Shown here: positions 27,558 through 38,100 of the stretch, piece after piece
Layout: each line of letters starts with the position of its first letter
How positions within the stretch are numbered: position 1 is the first letter of the stretch
Assembly (NCBI RefSeq): GCF_023614235.1
Contig: NZ_CP094264.1
Location: 3,596,001-3,660,000, forward strand
Source: Streptomyces sp. MRC013
GTDB lineage: Bacteria; Actinomycetota; Actinomycetes; Streptomycetales; Streptomycetaceae
Direction of reading: 5' to 3'
DNA: 64,000 nt
The notes under the pieces: model-generated
What the model saw: the letters and a program-made list of their open reading frames with translations, nothing else
What the model was told of the DNA's origin: nothing
Databases searched by the model: none
Translations under genes and position numbers: made by a program

Positions 27558-28979
27558 TCACAGGCGGCGCAGCGCGAACCACAGCTCCATCCGCGTCCCG
27601 GCGTCCTCCAGGTCGGCGTCGAGCAGCGCCGCGCACCGGGCGATCCGCTGCCGGACCGTGTTGCGGTGCACGCCCAGCGCGGTGGCCGTGCGGTCCCAGC
27701 CGCCGTGCAGGGACAGCCACACCCGCAGGGTCTCCACCAGCGCCGGCCTGCCCAGCAGCGGACCCAGCAGGGCGCGGGCGTGGGCGTCCGCCTCGGCCGG
27801 GTCCACCAGGGCGTCCAGACCGCCCGCGCGGTGCCGGGCCAGGCCCGTGCGCGCGGCCTCGGCACGGCGCAGGGCACGGGCCGCCTGGGCGTCGGCGGCC
27901 GCCAGCTCCCCGGGGCCGGCCGGGGCGCTCACCCCCAGCGTCCACCCCGGCTGCGGCGCCACCTCCCGCCCGGCCGGGAGCAGCGCCCGCACGGTGCCCT
28001 CCCCGGCGTCCACCAGCGGGGTGCCCAGCGCCGGCGGCGGGGCCTGGGCGTCGCCGGCGCGCGCGTGGACCACCGTCCAGGGCGCCTCGCCCAGCAGCGG
28101 CGCCGCCTCCTCCGGGCGGGCGCCCAGCAGGAGCCGTACCAGCGCGGCGGACCGGGCGGCCTCGGCGGCGCCCTGGTGGGGCGCGGTCAGCAGGGACAGC
28201 AGCACCATCGCGGTCTCGGCGATCCGCTGGTCGGACTCCCCGTGCCGCGCCAGGGCCAGGCCGAGCGTCAGCCCCTCCGGCCCGGTCCCCAGGCCGTACG
28301 CGGCGAGCCGCACCCCGTCGGGGCCGCCCGTGGTGTCCGCCGCCGACGACGGGCGCCGCTCCTCCCCGGCGACCACCGCGACCAGCCGGCCCAGCGCCGC
28401 CGCCTCCCGGGGCGCGAGCCCCCGCCCGGCCGCCGCGTACTCGGTGCCGTCCGGCGCGTACAGCGCGGCCCGCCCGCCCAGCCGCGCGGCCAGCACCCTC
28501 AGCACCGCCGGTACGGGGCCGGGGCGGGCGGCGGCCGCGGCGAGCGCCCGCTGCGCGTCCGTCACCCTCCGCAGCTCGTGCAGCCGCGCGTCCGCCATCA
28601 GCCGCCACACCGCCCGGGCGACCGCCGCGAACGTCGTGCCCGGCTCCACCTCCACCAGCGGCAACCGGTGCCGCGCGCACGCGGCGGCCAGCGCCCCGGG
28701 CACCGTGTCGTACACCGGCGTCACCCCGAAGCCCAGCGCCGCCGCGCCCGCCTCGGCGGCCCGCGCGACGAACCGCTCCGGGTCCGCCAGCTGCACGCCG
28801 GCCGTGAGCAGCAGCTCCCCGCCCAGCAGGTACGGGTAGGGGTCGGCCATCTCGGAGGTGTGCACCCAGTGCAGTTCCGCGTCCGGATCGCCGGCGACCA
28901 GCCGCAGCCCCAGCTCCCGCCGGGCCAGCAGGGCGGCCAGCCGCACCGGCGGGGCGAACGGCACCAGCGGTTCCGCCAT
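27558..28979 (-). CDS. PucR family transcriptional regulator
   Basis: A 473-residue PucR/CdaR-type regulator. N-terminal purine-catabolism sensor domain about 10-130 ([33 protein letters not shown]), a middle GGDEF-like region, and the C-terminal HTH_30 at about 415-470 ([32 protein letters not shown]). ATG 28979 with GGAGG 10 nt upstream. It is divergent from the agmatinase/ThDP genes across 132 bp, a conserved type of arrangement for nitrogen-compound catabolic units, so it is their likely activator. Confidence 0.9.
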   Translation of the reverse strand: MAEPLVPFAPPVRLAALLARRELGLRLVAGDPDAELHWVHTSEMADPYPYLLGGELLLTAGVQLADPERFVARAAEAGAAALGFGVTPVYDTVPGALAAACARHRLPLVEVEPGTTFAAVARAVWRLMADARLHELRRVTDAQRALAAAAARPGPVPAVLRVLAARLGGRAALYAPDGTEYAAAGRGLAPREAAALGRLVAVVAGEERRPSSAADTTGGPDGVRLAAYGLGTGPEGLTLGLALARHGESDQRIAETAMVLLSLLTAPHQGAAEAARSAALVRLLLGARPEEAAPLLGEAPWTVVHARAGDAQAPPPALGTPLVDAGEGTVRALLPAGREVAPQPGWTLGVSAPAGPGELAAADAQAARALRRAEAARTGLARHRAGGLDALVDPAEADAHARALLGPLLGRPALVETLRVWLSLHGGWDRTATALGVHRNTVRQRIARCAALLDADLEDAGTRMELWFALRRL

Positions 28980-29111
28980 GGACTTTTCCTCCGTTCCGGG
29001 GTCTTCGAATGGAAGAAACGTACACTTCTGTCGTCCCGGGGCCGGCCGTACCGTCGTATCCATGGACGCCGTGTGACGTACGGCGCGAGCGCAGGAAAGA
29101 AGGCACCCCAG

Positions 29112-30088
29112 ATGAGCAGCACCAGCGGCACGCCCCGCGGCCCCGTCGACTCCTCCCGCGTCCCGCGCTACGCCGGCCCGGCGACGTTCGCCCGGCTGCC
29201 GCGCTCGACGAGGTCGGCACGGCCGACGTCGCCGTGATCGGCGTCCCCTTCGACTCGGGCGTCTCCTACCGGCCCGGCGCCCGCTTCGGCGGCAACGCGA
29301 TCCGCGAGGCGTCCCGCCTGCTGCGCCCGTACAACCCGGCGCAGGACGCCTCGCCGTTCGCCCTCGCGCAGGTCGCGGACGGCGGCGACATCGCCGTCAA
29401 CCCGTTCAACATCAACGAGGCCGTCGAGACGGTCGAGGCCGCCGCGGACGAGCTGCTGGGCACCGGCGCCCGCCTGATGACGCTGGGCGGCGACCACACG
29501 ATCGCCCTGCCGCTGCTGCGCTCCGTCGCGAAGAAGCACGGCCCGGTCGCCCTGCTCCACTTCGACGCCCACCTCGACACCTGGGACACGTACTTCGGCG
29601 CCGAGTACACCCACGGCACGCCGTTCCGCCGCGCCGTCGAGGAGGGCGTCCTCGACACCGAGGCGCTCTCCCACGTCGGCATCCGCGGCCCGCTCTACGG
29701 CAAGCAGGACCTGACGGACGACGAGAAGATGGGCTTCGGCATCGTCACCTCCGCCGACGTCTACCGCCGCGGCGCCGACGAGGTCGCCGACCAGCTCCGC
29801 CAGCGCATCGGCGACCGCCCGCTGTACGTCTCCATCGACATCGACTGCCTCGACCCGGCCCACGCCCCCGGCACCGGCACCCCCGAGGCGGGCGGCATGA
29901 CCTCCCGCGAGCTGCTGGAGATCCTGCGCGGCCTGGCCTCCTGCAACCTGGTCTCCGCCGACGTGGTCGAGGTCGCCCCGGCGTACGACCACGCCGAGAT
30001 CACCTCGGTCGCCGCGTCCCACACGGCGTACGAGCTGACGACGATCATGTCCCGGCAGATCGCGGCGGCCCGCTCCGCCGGCGCCTGA
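29112..30088 (+). pseudogene. Agmatinase/guanidinobutyrase family ureohydrolase, frameshifted as sequenced
   Basis: A ureohydrolase of about 325 residues once corrected. It splits a guanidino compound into an amine and urea with a binuclear Mn site. Metal motifs are intact: [15 protein letters not shown] and SIDIDCLDP. The first 30 residues ([20 protein letters not shown]) lie in a different frame: GCCGCGCTCGACGAG at 29198-29212 lacks one C of the expected CGCCTC. As sequenced the product would end early. Agmatine and 4-guanidinobutyrate are equally possible substrates; the ThDP partner downstream favours the second. The 29112 ATG follows a short AG-rich region. Confidence 0.75.
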
Positions 30089-30103
30089 CCGGCCCGCCCG
30101 TAC

Positions 30104-30141
30104 GGCGGCACCGCCCGCCCGCGCGGGAGGGCCGTGCCGCC
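30104..30141. terminator. Hairpin after ureohydrolase gene
   Basis: GGCGGCAC (30104-30111) pairs with GTGCCGCC (30134-30141), extended inward by CGCCC/GGGC pairing. It lies 16 nt after the stop and may weaken read-through to the ThDP gene. Confidence 0.5.
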
Positions 30142-30195
30142 GGCCGCGGGAGGCGCGCCGCACCGCCCGTGCCGCCGGCGGCGCCGCCCCGCACG

Positions 30196-30224
30196 GGCAC
30201 CGCCCGTCCCGCACGGGCGGTGCC
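30196..30224. terminator. 12-bp perfect hairpin upstream of ThDP gene
   Basis: GGCACCGCCCGT (30196-30207) pairs perfectly with 30213-30224 over a 5-nt loop. It lies 36 nt before a small ORF and could be a terminator or a leader control element. Confidence 0.5.
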
Positions 30225-30259
30225 GCCGACGCACCGCCGCCCACGGAGGCCCGTCCCGC

Positions 30260-30379
30260 ATGACCCACGACCACGGCCCCGTCCCGCGCCCCACCGCCGC
30301 GCAGACGGAGGCCGCCCTGAACTCCCTCCCGCCCGTCGCCCGGCCACCGCCCCTCAAGGAGGCGCTTCGCGCCGCGTGA
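30260..30379 (+). CDS. Small ORF translationally coupled to ThDP enzyme
   Basis: A 39-codon ORF, MTHDHGPVPRPTAAQTEAAL onward, ending in LKEALRAA. GGAGG lies 10 nt before its ATG, and its stop overlaps the GTG of the ThDP gene (GTGA). It has no known domain. It may be a real small protein, a coupling leader, or a decayed N-terminal part of the next gene. The good ribosome-binding site argues for translation. Confidence 0.5.
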   Translation: MTHDHGPVPRPTAAQTEAALNSLPPVARPPPLKEALRAA

Positions 30380-32001
30380 CGCCCGGGCGGACCGGCGGCG
30401 ACCTCGTCGTCGAGACCCTGCGCGGCCTCGGCGCCACGACCGTGTTCGGGCTGCCCGGGCAGCACGCGCTCGGCCTGTTCGACGCGCTCGGCCGCTCGGA
30501 CCTGGAGTACGTGGGCCTGCGCGTGGAGAACAACGCGGGCTTCGCCGCCGACGCCTACGGCCGGATCACCGGCGAGGCCGCGCCGCTGCTGCTGTCCGCC
30601 GGGCCCGGCGCGCTGACCGCGCTGCCCGCCCTGCAGGAGGCCGCCGCGGCCTCGGCGCCCGTCGTGGCGATCGGCGCGCAGGTCCCCCTCCGGGGCCTGG
30701 GCGGCGGACGCCACGGCTACCTGCACGAACTGCGCGACCAGCAGGCGTCCTTCCGCGACGTGGTGAAGTCCGTCCACCCGGTGCGCACGGCGTCCCAGAT
30801 CCCCTCCGCCGTCGCGGCGGCCTGGGAGTCGGCGCTGACCGCGCCGCACGGGCCGGTGTGGGTGGAGATCCCGGCGGACGTGCTGTCGGCCCCGACGGCT
30901 CTGCCCGTCGTGACGGCGCCGGACGCGGTGCCGCGCGAACTCGCCCCCCGCCCGGAGCTGACCGCGCTGGCGGCGCGGTGGCTGTCGCGCGCCGAGCGCC
31001 CGGCGATCGTCGCGGGCGGCGGGGTCGTGCGGTCCGACGCCTCCGGCAAGCTGCGGGCCCTCGCCGAACGGCTGTCCGCCCCGGTCGTGACGACCTTCGG
31101 CGGCAAGGGCGCCTTCCCCTGGGAGCACCCGCTGTCGCTCCGGTCGTGGCTGGAGGACCGGCACACCACCGACTTCCTCCAGGACGCGGACGTCCTGCTC
31201 GTCGTCGGCTCGGGGCTGGGCGAGCTGTCGTCGAACTACCACACGTTCCGGCCGCGCGGCCGGGTCGTGCAGATCGAGGCGGACCTCGGGAAGCTGGAGT
31301 CCAACCACCCGGCGCTCGGCATCCACGCCGACGCCCGCCTCGCGCTGTCGGCGCTGCTGGAGGCGGTGGAGGAACGCCGGGACCCCGAGGCGCCCGAGCG
31401 CGTACGGAGGGTCCTGGCGGCCGTCCGGGACCGGCTCGACGCGCAGGGCCTCGCCCTGGAGCGGCGGCTGCTGGCGTCCGTGCGCGCCGCGCTGCCGGAC
31501 ACGGCGCCGTCCTTCTGGGACATGACGATCCTCGGGTACTGGGCGTGGTCCGCGTTCGACGCCCGCCGGCCGGGCGCGATGCACTCCGCACAGGGCGCGG
31601 GCGGCCTCGGCTACGCCTACCCGGCCGCGATCGGCGCCGCCGTGGCCGACCGCGGCCGCCCGGTCCTGGCGGTCTCCGGCGACGGCGGAGCCCTGTACTC
31701 GATCGCCGAGCTGGCGACGGCCCGCCAGCACGACCTGCCGGTGACGTGGCTGATCGTCGACGACGGGGGCTACGGCATCCTGCGCGAGTACATGACCGGC
31801 GCCTTCGGCCGGGCCACCGGAACGGAGCTGGCGCGCCCCGACTTCGCGGCCCTGGCCGAGTCGTTCGGCGTGCCGGCGAGGCGGACCACGCCGGAGGCGC
31901 TCGAGGACGACCTGCGGGAGGCCCTGCGGACGCCCGGCCCCTCGGTGGTGGTGCTCCCGGCGGTCCTCCGCATGTTCGCGCCGACCCACGCGGAGGACTG
32001 A
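30376..32001 (+). CDS. Thiamine diphosphate-dependent enzyme (acetolactate synthase/AruI-like)
   Basis: A 541-residue ThDP enzyme with the three expected domains: Pyr domain (FGLPGQHALGLFDALG, with catalytic Glu in RVENNAGFAADAYGR near 46), a central domain (VAGGGVVRSDASGK) and PP domain with the GDG motif AVSGDGGALYSIAEL near 435 and an Asp/Gly pair in DDGGYGIL. It belongs to the acetolactate-synthase-like superfamily. It lies downstream of an agmatinase-family gene and a divergent PucR regulator. In the arginine transaminase route, AruI decarboxylates 2-ketoarginine and a guanidinobutyrase acts later, which fits but does not prove this pairing. GTG start within the stop of the small ORF. 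Confidence 0.88.
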   Translation: MTPGRTGGDLVVETLRGLGATTVFGLPGQHALGLFDALGRSDLEYVGLRVENNAGFAADAYGRITGEAAPLLLSAGPGALTALPALQEAAAASAPVVAIGAQVPLRGLGGGRHGYLHELRDQQASFRDVVKSVHPVRTASQIPSAVAAAWESALTAPHGPVWVEIPADVLSAPTALPVVTAPDAVPRELAPRPELTALAARWLSRAERPAIVAGGGVVRSDASGKLRALAERLSAPVVTTFGGKGAFPWEHPLSLRSWLEDRHTTDFLQDADVLLVVGSGLGELSSNYHTFRPRGRVVQIEADLGKLESNHPALGIHADARLALSALLEAVEERRDPEAPERVRRVLAAVRDRLDAQGLALERRLLASVRAALPDTAPSFWDMTILGYWAWSAFDARRPGAMHSAQGAGGLGYAYPAAIGAAVADRGRPVLAVSGDGGALYSIAELATARQHDLPVTWLIVDDGGYGILREYMTGAFGRATGTELARPDFAALAESFGVPARRTTPEALEDDLREALRTPGPSVVVLPAVLRMFAPTHAED

Positions 32002-32025
32002 CGGGCCGTCAGGGGCCGTACCAGG

Positions 32026-32880
32026 TCACCAGATGGACTCGACCCACTCCGGGTGGTCGATGAACGGGTTCCGGTTGTGCTGGTACCTGTTGTAGATCAG
32101 CTCGTTGCGGTTCCGCTCGAACGCGTCCGGCGGGTCCTGCTCGTTCCACTGCTTCAGCACCGACAGGCGGCCGTGGAACGGGACGGTGCCGTTGGTGACG
32201 GCGTCGTTGGGCTCCAGGTCGGGCCAGCCGTCGGTGCCCTCGTAGCGGACGGCCATGTAGAGGATCATGCGTGCCACGTCGCCCTTGTCGGCGGCGCGCG
32301 GCTCGAAGGAGTTGGAGTCGGTGTAGCTGCCGGGGGCGCCGCCGACCGCGCTGCCGCCCGTGTCGAAGTCCTTGTTGCCGCGGACGCTGTTGACCTGCAC
32401 GTCGCACGGGCGCAGGTGGTGCAGGTCGGTGCCGGGCCCGGCGGAGGTGCCGAAGTCGCCGTGGGACTGGGCCCACACGTGCTCCCGGTTCCAGTCGCCG
32501 ACGTCGCCGCCGTTGAGCGTCTTGCTGCGGGAGGCGCCGCTGTAGAGGAGGCGGACGTTGGCGCTGTTGGCCGGGTCCTGGTCGGTGGTCTTGAGGGCGT
32601 CCCAGACCGCCGAGTACGAGATCTTCGTCTGGTTGCGGATGACGGAGTGCAGGGCGCTCTTGAGGGCGGTGCCGGTCTTGCCCGCGGCGGCGGCGTAGTA
32701 CGTGTCGTCGTACGCGGTGACGGCGCCGCCGGCCGGGGCCGCGGACGCGGTGGCCGGGACCGTCGCCCCGGGGGCCGGGGCGGCGGCGGCCCCCGGGACG
32801 GCCGCTCCGGCGAGCAGGACGGCGGCGGCCAGGACGGGGAGTTTCCAGCGGCGTGCGGAGGCGGCCGGGGATGACGGCAT
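32026..32880 (-). CDS. Secreted endonuclease I family nuclease
   Basis: A 284-residue extracellular nuclease of the EndA/NucM (endonuclease I) family, degrading DNA and often RNA outside the cell. Signal peptide about 1-33 (Arg-rich start, hydrophobic core, AAA cleavage region). The ββα-metal core is recognised by DWNREHVWAQSHGDFG (Arg-Glu-His) and TDLHHLRPCDVQVNSVRGNK, with the family's conserved RMILYMAVRYEG helix. Full length. ATG with GGAAAGGA upstream. Stands alone, converging with the ThDP gene across 24 bp. Confidence 0.9.
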   Translation of the reverse strand: MPSSPAASARRWKLPVLAAAVLLAGAAVPGAAAAPAPGATVPATASAAPAGGAVTAYDDTYYAAAAGKTGTALKSALHSVIRNQTKISYSAVWDALKTTDQDPANSANVRLLYSGASRSKTLNGGDVGDWNREHVWAQSHGDFGTSAGPGTDLHHLRPCDVQVNSVRGNKDFDTGGSAVGGAPGSYTDSNSFEPRAADKGDVARMILYMAVRYEGTDGWPDLEPNDAVTNGTVPFHGRLSVLKQWNEQDPPDAFERNRNELIYNRYQHNRNPFIDHPEWVESIW

Positions 32881-33111
32881 GGGAGTCCTTTCCCGAGGCG
32901 GGACGCGACTGAACGTTTCGGCGATCTACGCGGGTTGAGCGCCGCGGCAAGGGGAGGGTGCCACGCCCGCGGCCACCTCGGCGTGAACGGAACGGGTCGG
33001 TCCCGTGTCGTTGTCATGGACGTGTCGATATGGTCGCCGGAGGTGATCCCGAGCGGCGTCGTGCGGCGGCCGGGGCCGCCGGAGGAGTCCGGTGGCCCCG
33101 GCCGGATGGGG

Positions 33112-33942
33112 TCAGCGGGGGTCGTTCAGGCGGCTGCCGATCTGTTCGTGGAGGTCGTGCGGCAGGTGGACGGCCCAGCGGTCGGCGGCCTCGGCGGCCA
33201 GGTCGCGGCTCCAGTCCCAGCTGTTGCGTGCCGCCGTGCGCACCTCCTGGTCGCGGGCGGCGGCCGTGGTGGCGACGTAGCGACGGCGGTCGGTGTCGGG
33301 CAGGTCCTGTTCGAGTGCGCGGCTGGGGGTGAGCCAGTGGGCCGTACTGCCCCGCAACAGGCGGCAGAGCTGGAGTTGCCGGGGTGCGATGACGGTGTGC
33401 AACAGGGCGTGGGCGCGGGCGATCTCGCCGCGGGCCAGTACGTGGGCGAGCATGAGCGTCCAGTTGGCCAGCTCGTCGGTGAGCTGCCGGGCGGTGGTCA
33501 CCGGCTCGGGCGGCTGGAAGACGGCCAGTTGCCGGGCGGCCCGGGTGAGCCGGCCGGTGCGGTCGAGCAGGACGGCGTCGTCGGGACGGGGCAGGTGCAC
33601 CATGCCTCGCCAGGTGGGGACCTCGTCGATGCCGGGCCCGGCGGGAGTGAGGTGGAACTCGCCGCGCATCAGGTCGTCGAAGACGACGGCGAGGACGCCG
33701 TACGTGTTGGTGTAGGAGAGCCGGAGCGGTGCGAGCCGCGCCAGGAAGGCGGGGCCGTCGAAGTCGGCGAGGAGGTCGTCCCGGACGTAGAGGTACGCCT
33801 CGATGTCGGAGGGGGCGTCGGCCTCGCCCACGGTCCACGAGCCGTAGAGCAGTACGCCCTCCAGCCGGGTCTCGGCGTGGGCGAGTCGCCGCAGGCGTGC
33901 GACGCGGTCGTCCAGGGCGGAACGGGCAGGGTGAACGGACAT
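33112..33942 (-). CDS. Lnu(B/F)-like aminoglycoside/lincosamide-type nucleotidyltransferase
   Basis: A 276-residue cytosolic nucleotidyltransferase similar in length and layout to the Lnu(B)/Lnu(F) lincosamide nucleotidyltransferases. The active-site pattern is GSW near 35, then DAPSDIEAYLYVRD, with the carboxylate pair D-x-E of the polymerase-beta fold. The helical C-terminal half (TARQLTDELANWTLMLAHVL) resembles the Lnu substrate domain. Chromosomal relatives in Streptomyces have no proven drug substrate, so resistance is only a possibility. Single gene, ATG at 33942. Confidence 0.72.
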   Translation of the reverse strand: MSVHPARSALDDRVARLRRLAHAETRLEGVLLYGSWTVGEADAPSDIEAYLYVRDDLLADFDGPAFLARLAPLRLSYTNTYGVLAVVFDDLMRGEFHLTPAGPGIDEVPTWRGMVHLPRPDDAVLLDRTGRLTRAARQLAVFQPPEPVTTARQLTDELANWTLMLAHVLARGEIARAHALLHTVIAPRQLQLCRLLRGSTAHWLTPSRALEQDLPDTDRRRYVATTAAARDQEVRTAARNSWDWSRDLAAEAADRWAVHLPHDLHEQIGSRLNDPR

Positions 33943-34186
33943 GGTGGGGTCGTGTCTCCTGGGGTGAGCGTGCGGGCACGCTGACGGAGCCCGGCACCTG
34001 CCGGGCGGATTTCCGCGGACCGTCGCGGCCCACTCAGGAGAAGTTGCCCACGGCCGGGATCATAGGGGACGGCTCCGCCGCCGGGCAGGCGGCAGCAGAC
34101 CAAGGCGGTCGCGCCACCGTGCGGACTCGCGCCGGGCCACTCGGGCCTCGTCGTGCTGCTTCCGTGCCCCCGCTCCGGCGCCCGGC

Positions 34187-34792
34187 TCAGCAGTGCCCCG
34201 CCCGGCTCGACACCTCGAACGTGTACTCGGGCAGCTTCACCGCCGCGGCGTCACCGGGAAGCCCGGGAGCCACCGTCTCGACGTGTCCCACCCGCGTACG
34301 GGTGACCGTCATGCAGAAGGCCGCTCCGGCCCCTCGGGCCGAGACCTCGTAGCGGGCCCGGCCGGACTCCGCGGGGCCGACGAGTTCGGCGTCCACACCG
34401 AACTGCGGAGCGTCCCCACCGCCGTGCTCGCCCACTTCCTGCTCGATCGTCGAGGCGTACGCGGCGAAGTCGGCCGACTCGTCGATCGTCACCGGGTCGC
34501 CGTAGGCGGAACTGCCGTCCAGGGCCCGTGTCGCGCCCTCGACCGCGCTCGTCAGCTCGTCGCCGCTCCACTCCGTGCCGTCCTCCACGGCCAGCCCCTG
34601 GAAACCGACGACGACACCGCCGAGCGCCGCAGCGACCAGGACGACGCGGGCGACCGTGAAGGCGGAGTCCGGGACGTCCGGGGCCGAGGGGTTCCACGAC
34701 TCCCGCAGGGCGCGCACGCGGTCCGCCCCGACACAGGCCATGAGGAGCAGCAGGGCACAGCCCCCGAACAGAAGAACCGTCAGTCCCGACAT
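34187..34792 (-). CDS. Hypothetical membrane-anchored protein
   Basis: A 201-residue protein. Two membrane helices at the N-terminus (LTVLLFGGCALLLLMACVG at 4-22 and VARVVLVAAALGGVVVGFQG at about 48-67) and an extracytoplasmic domain of about 130 residues that ends FEVSSRAGHC. The soluble part is acidic and beta-rich with no recognised family. ATG start with GGAGTGGGGCGGGA upstream. Nothing in the neighbourhood points to a role. Confidence 0.65.
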   Translation of the reverse strand: MSGLTVLLFGGCALLLLMACVGADRVRALRESWNPSAPDVPDSAFTVARVVLVAAALGGVVVGFQGLAVEDGTEWSGDELTSAVEGATRALDGSSAYGDPVTIDESADFAAYASTIEQEVGEHGGGDAPQFGVDAELVGPAESGRARYEVSARGAGAAFCMTVTRTRVGHVETVAPGLPGDAAAVKLPEYTFEVSSRAGHC

Positions 34793-35121
34793 TCCCGCCC
34801 CACTCCTCCACGCCGCTGCCGCGGCTCGCTCCGACCGTCGCCGTACGGCGACGGCACGCACCCGTACGTCCTACCGCAGACGGACGCTCCACGGTGTCCT
34901 CCCGGCCGGATCCGCCGGGCGGTGCGGGCGCACCCGGTCCGGTGAGGGCTTCGGCGGGCGGCCGGTGGCACCCGCGCCGCCGGCCGCCCGGCGCGGGACG
35001 GCCCCGGACCGGTCCTGGGCCGAAAGGAGGGTCTTCCCCTCCCCGGGCGCTCCCGGGGATGAAAATACGACTCCTGCCTGTTGGGCCTTCCGGCAGAGCA
35101 GCGCGAACGGGAGGCTGGAAC
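34793..35121. other. Intergenic 329 bp upstream of ABC exporter
   Basis: No gene is supported. The stretch near 35060, GATGAAAATACGACTC, is locally A/T-rich and may carry the exporter promoter; no clear -35 can be assigned. Confidence 0.4.
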
Positions 35122-38100
35122 GTGGTGTCGGCGACGGGGGAACGACAGGCGCGCGCGGCGGAGCGGGGGTGGGCCCGCAGGCTGTGGGGCTACGCCTGGC
35201 GGCACCGCCCGGACGCGGTGCTCGCGCTCGGCTCGTCGCTGGGGGGCATGGCCGTCATGGCGCTCGTCCCCCTCATCACCAAGATCGTCATCGACGACGT
35301 GATCGGCGCGGGCACCGGCTCCCTCGGCACCTGGATCGGCGTGCTCGTCGCCGCCGCCCTCGCCGTGTACGCGCTGACGTACGTCCGCCGCTACTACGGC
35401 GGCCGCCTCGCCCTCGACGTCCAGCACGACCTGCGGACCGAGATGTACGAGACGATCACCCGCCTCGACGGCAGGCGCCAGGACGAGCTGTCCACCGGGC
35501 AGGTCGTCGGCCGGGCCACCAGCGACCTCCAGCTCATCCAGGGCCTCCTCTTCATGCTCCCGATGACGCTGGGGAACCTCCTCCTCTTCCTCATCAGCCT
35601 CGGCATCATGGCCTGGCTGTCCCTTCCCCTCACCCTCGTCGTCCTCGCCGTCGCCCCCGCCCTGTGGCTCGTCGCCAAGCACAGCCGCACCCGTCTCCAC
35701 CCCGCCACCTGGTACGCCCAGGTGCAGGCGGGACACGTCGCCGGGGTCGTCGACGGGGCCGTCACCGGCGTACGGGTCGTCAAGGGCTTCGGCCAGGAGG
35801 ACCAGGAGACCGGCAAGCTCCGCGCCGCCGGCCGGGAGCTGTTCGCCGCCCGCCTGCGCGCCGTCCGGCTGAACTCCCGCTACACCCCGGCCCTCCAGGC
35901 CGTGCCCGCCCTCGGCCAGGTCGCCATGCTGGCACTCGGCGGGTGGCTCGCCACCCGGGGGAGATCACGCTCGGCACGTTCGTCGCCTTCTCCGCCTACC
36001 TCGCCCAGCTCGTCGGCCCCGTACGGATGCTCGCCATGGTCCTCACCGTCGGCCAGCAGGCCCGCGCCGGCGCCGAGCGCGTCCTGGAGCTGATCGACAC
36101 CGAACCGTCCCTGCGCGACGGCACCCGGGAACTGCCCGCCGACGCCCCCGCCGGCATCGAGTTCGACGACGTCTCCTTCTCCTACGGCGACGACGGCCCC
36201 CCCGTCCTCGACGGCTTCTCCCTCACCGTCCGGCCCGGCGAGACCGTCGCCCTCGTCGGCGCCTCCGGCAGCGGCAAGTCCACCGTCTCGCTCCTGGTGC
36301 CCCGGTTCTACGACGCGACCGGCGGCGTCGTCCGCGTCGGCGGCCACGACGTGCGCGACCTCACCCTCCAGTCGCTGCGCGCCGCCGTCGGCCTCGTACC
36401 GGAGGACAGCTTCCTCTTCTCCGACACGGTCCGCGCCAACATCGCCTACGGGCGGCCCGGCGCCACCGACGAGGAGGTCGAGGCCGCCGCCCGCGCCGCC
36501 CAGGCCCACCGGTTCATCGCCGACCTGCCCGACGGGTACGGCACGACCGTCGGCGAGCACGGGCTGACCCTCTCCGGCGGGCAGCGCCAGCGCATCGCCC
36601 TCGCCCGGGCCATCCTCACCGACCCCCGGCTGCTCCTCCTCGACGACGCGACCTCCGCCGTCGACGCGCGCGTGGAGCACGAGATCCACGAGGCGCTGCG
36701 CTCCGTCATGGCCGGGCGGACCACGCTCCTGATCGCCCACCGCCGCTCCACCCTCAACCTCGCCGACCGCATCGCCGTCCTCGACGGCGGGCGCCTGTCC
36801 GACATCGGCACCCACGAGGAGCTGCGGGAGCGCTCCGCCCTGTACCGGCGGCTGCTCACCGACCCCGGGGAACTGGGCGGCGTCTCCTCCGGCCACCCCC
36901 GCGGACCGGCGCCCCGGACGAGGACGACCGCACCGTACGGGACGAGCTGGACGCCGAGTTCGACGCCGAGCGCGGCGTCACGCCCGCCCTGTGGGACCGC
37001 GAGGCCGCCGCGTCCGGCCCGGCCGCCGCGCCCGGCGCCACGCCCGAGCTGCTCGCCCGGGTGGAGGCGCTGCCGCCCGCGACCGACACCCCCGACGTGG
37101 ACGAGGCCCGCGCCGTGCGCCCCGAGGAGTCGTACGGGCTGCGCCGCCTGCTGCACGGCTTCGGGGCGCCGCTGCTGGCCAGCCTCCTGCTGGTCGCCGT
37201 CGACGCCGGGGCGGGCCTGCTGCTGCCCGTGCTGATCCGGCACGGCATCGACGAGGGCGTCACCCGGCTGGCGCTCGGCGCGGTGTGGGCCGCGTCCGCG
37301 CTGGCGCTGCTCACCGTCCTCGTGCAGTGGGCGGCCCAGGTCGGCGAGGTCCGCACGACCGGGCGGACCGGCGAGCGGGTGCTGTACGCCCTCCGCCTGA
37401 AGGTCTTCGCCCAGCTCCAGCGGCTCGGCCTCGACTACTACGAGCGCGAGCTGACCGGTCGCGTCATGACCCGGATGACGACCGACGTGGACGCCCTGTC
37501 CACCTTCCTCCAGACCGGGCTGGTCACGGCCTTCGTCTCCGTGGTGACCTTCTTCGGGATCATGGTCGCGCTCGTCGTCATCGACGTGCAGCTGGCGCTC
37601 GTCGTCTTCGCGACGCTGCCCGCGCTGGTCGTCGGGACGTTCTTCTTCCGGCGCGCCAGCGTCAGGGCGTACGAGCTGGCGCGCGAGCGGATCGGCGTCG
37701 TCAACGCCGACCTCCAGGAGTCCGTCGCCGGACTGCGGATCGTGCAGGCGTTCCGCCGCGAGCGGCCGGGCGCCGCCCGGTTCGCCGGGCGCAGCCTGGA
37801 GTACCGCGAGGCGCGGGTGCGCGGCCAGTGGCTGATCTCCGTGTACTTCCCCTTCGTGCAGCTGCTGTCGTCGCTGGCCGCGGCGGCGGTGCTGGTCGTC
37901 GGCGCGGGCCGCGTCGACGCGGGCACCCTCACCCCGGGCGCCCTCGTCGCCTATCTGCTCTACATCGACCTGTTCTTCGCGCCCGTGCAGCAGCTCTCGC
38001 AGGTCTTCGACGGCTACCAGCAGGCGACCGTGTCGCTCGGCCGCGTCCGGGAGCTGCTGCGCGAGCCGACCTCCACGCCGCCCGCCGCCGACCCGCGGCC

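Noticed and set aside
23045..28807. A single open frame of 1920 codons across copA and the pentapeptide gene
   Set aside because: It is a shadow frame of very GC-rich DNA; its translation is Arg/Pro/Gly-rich and covers copA and a minus-strand gene in the wrong frame.
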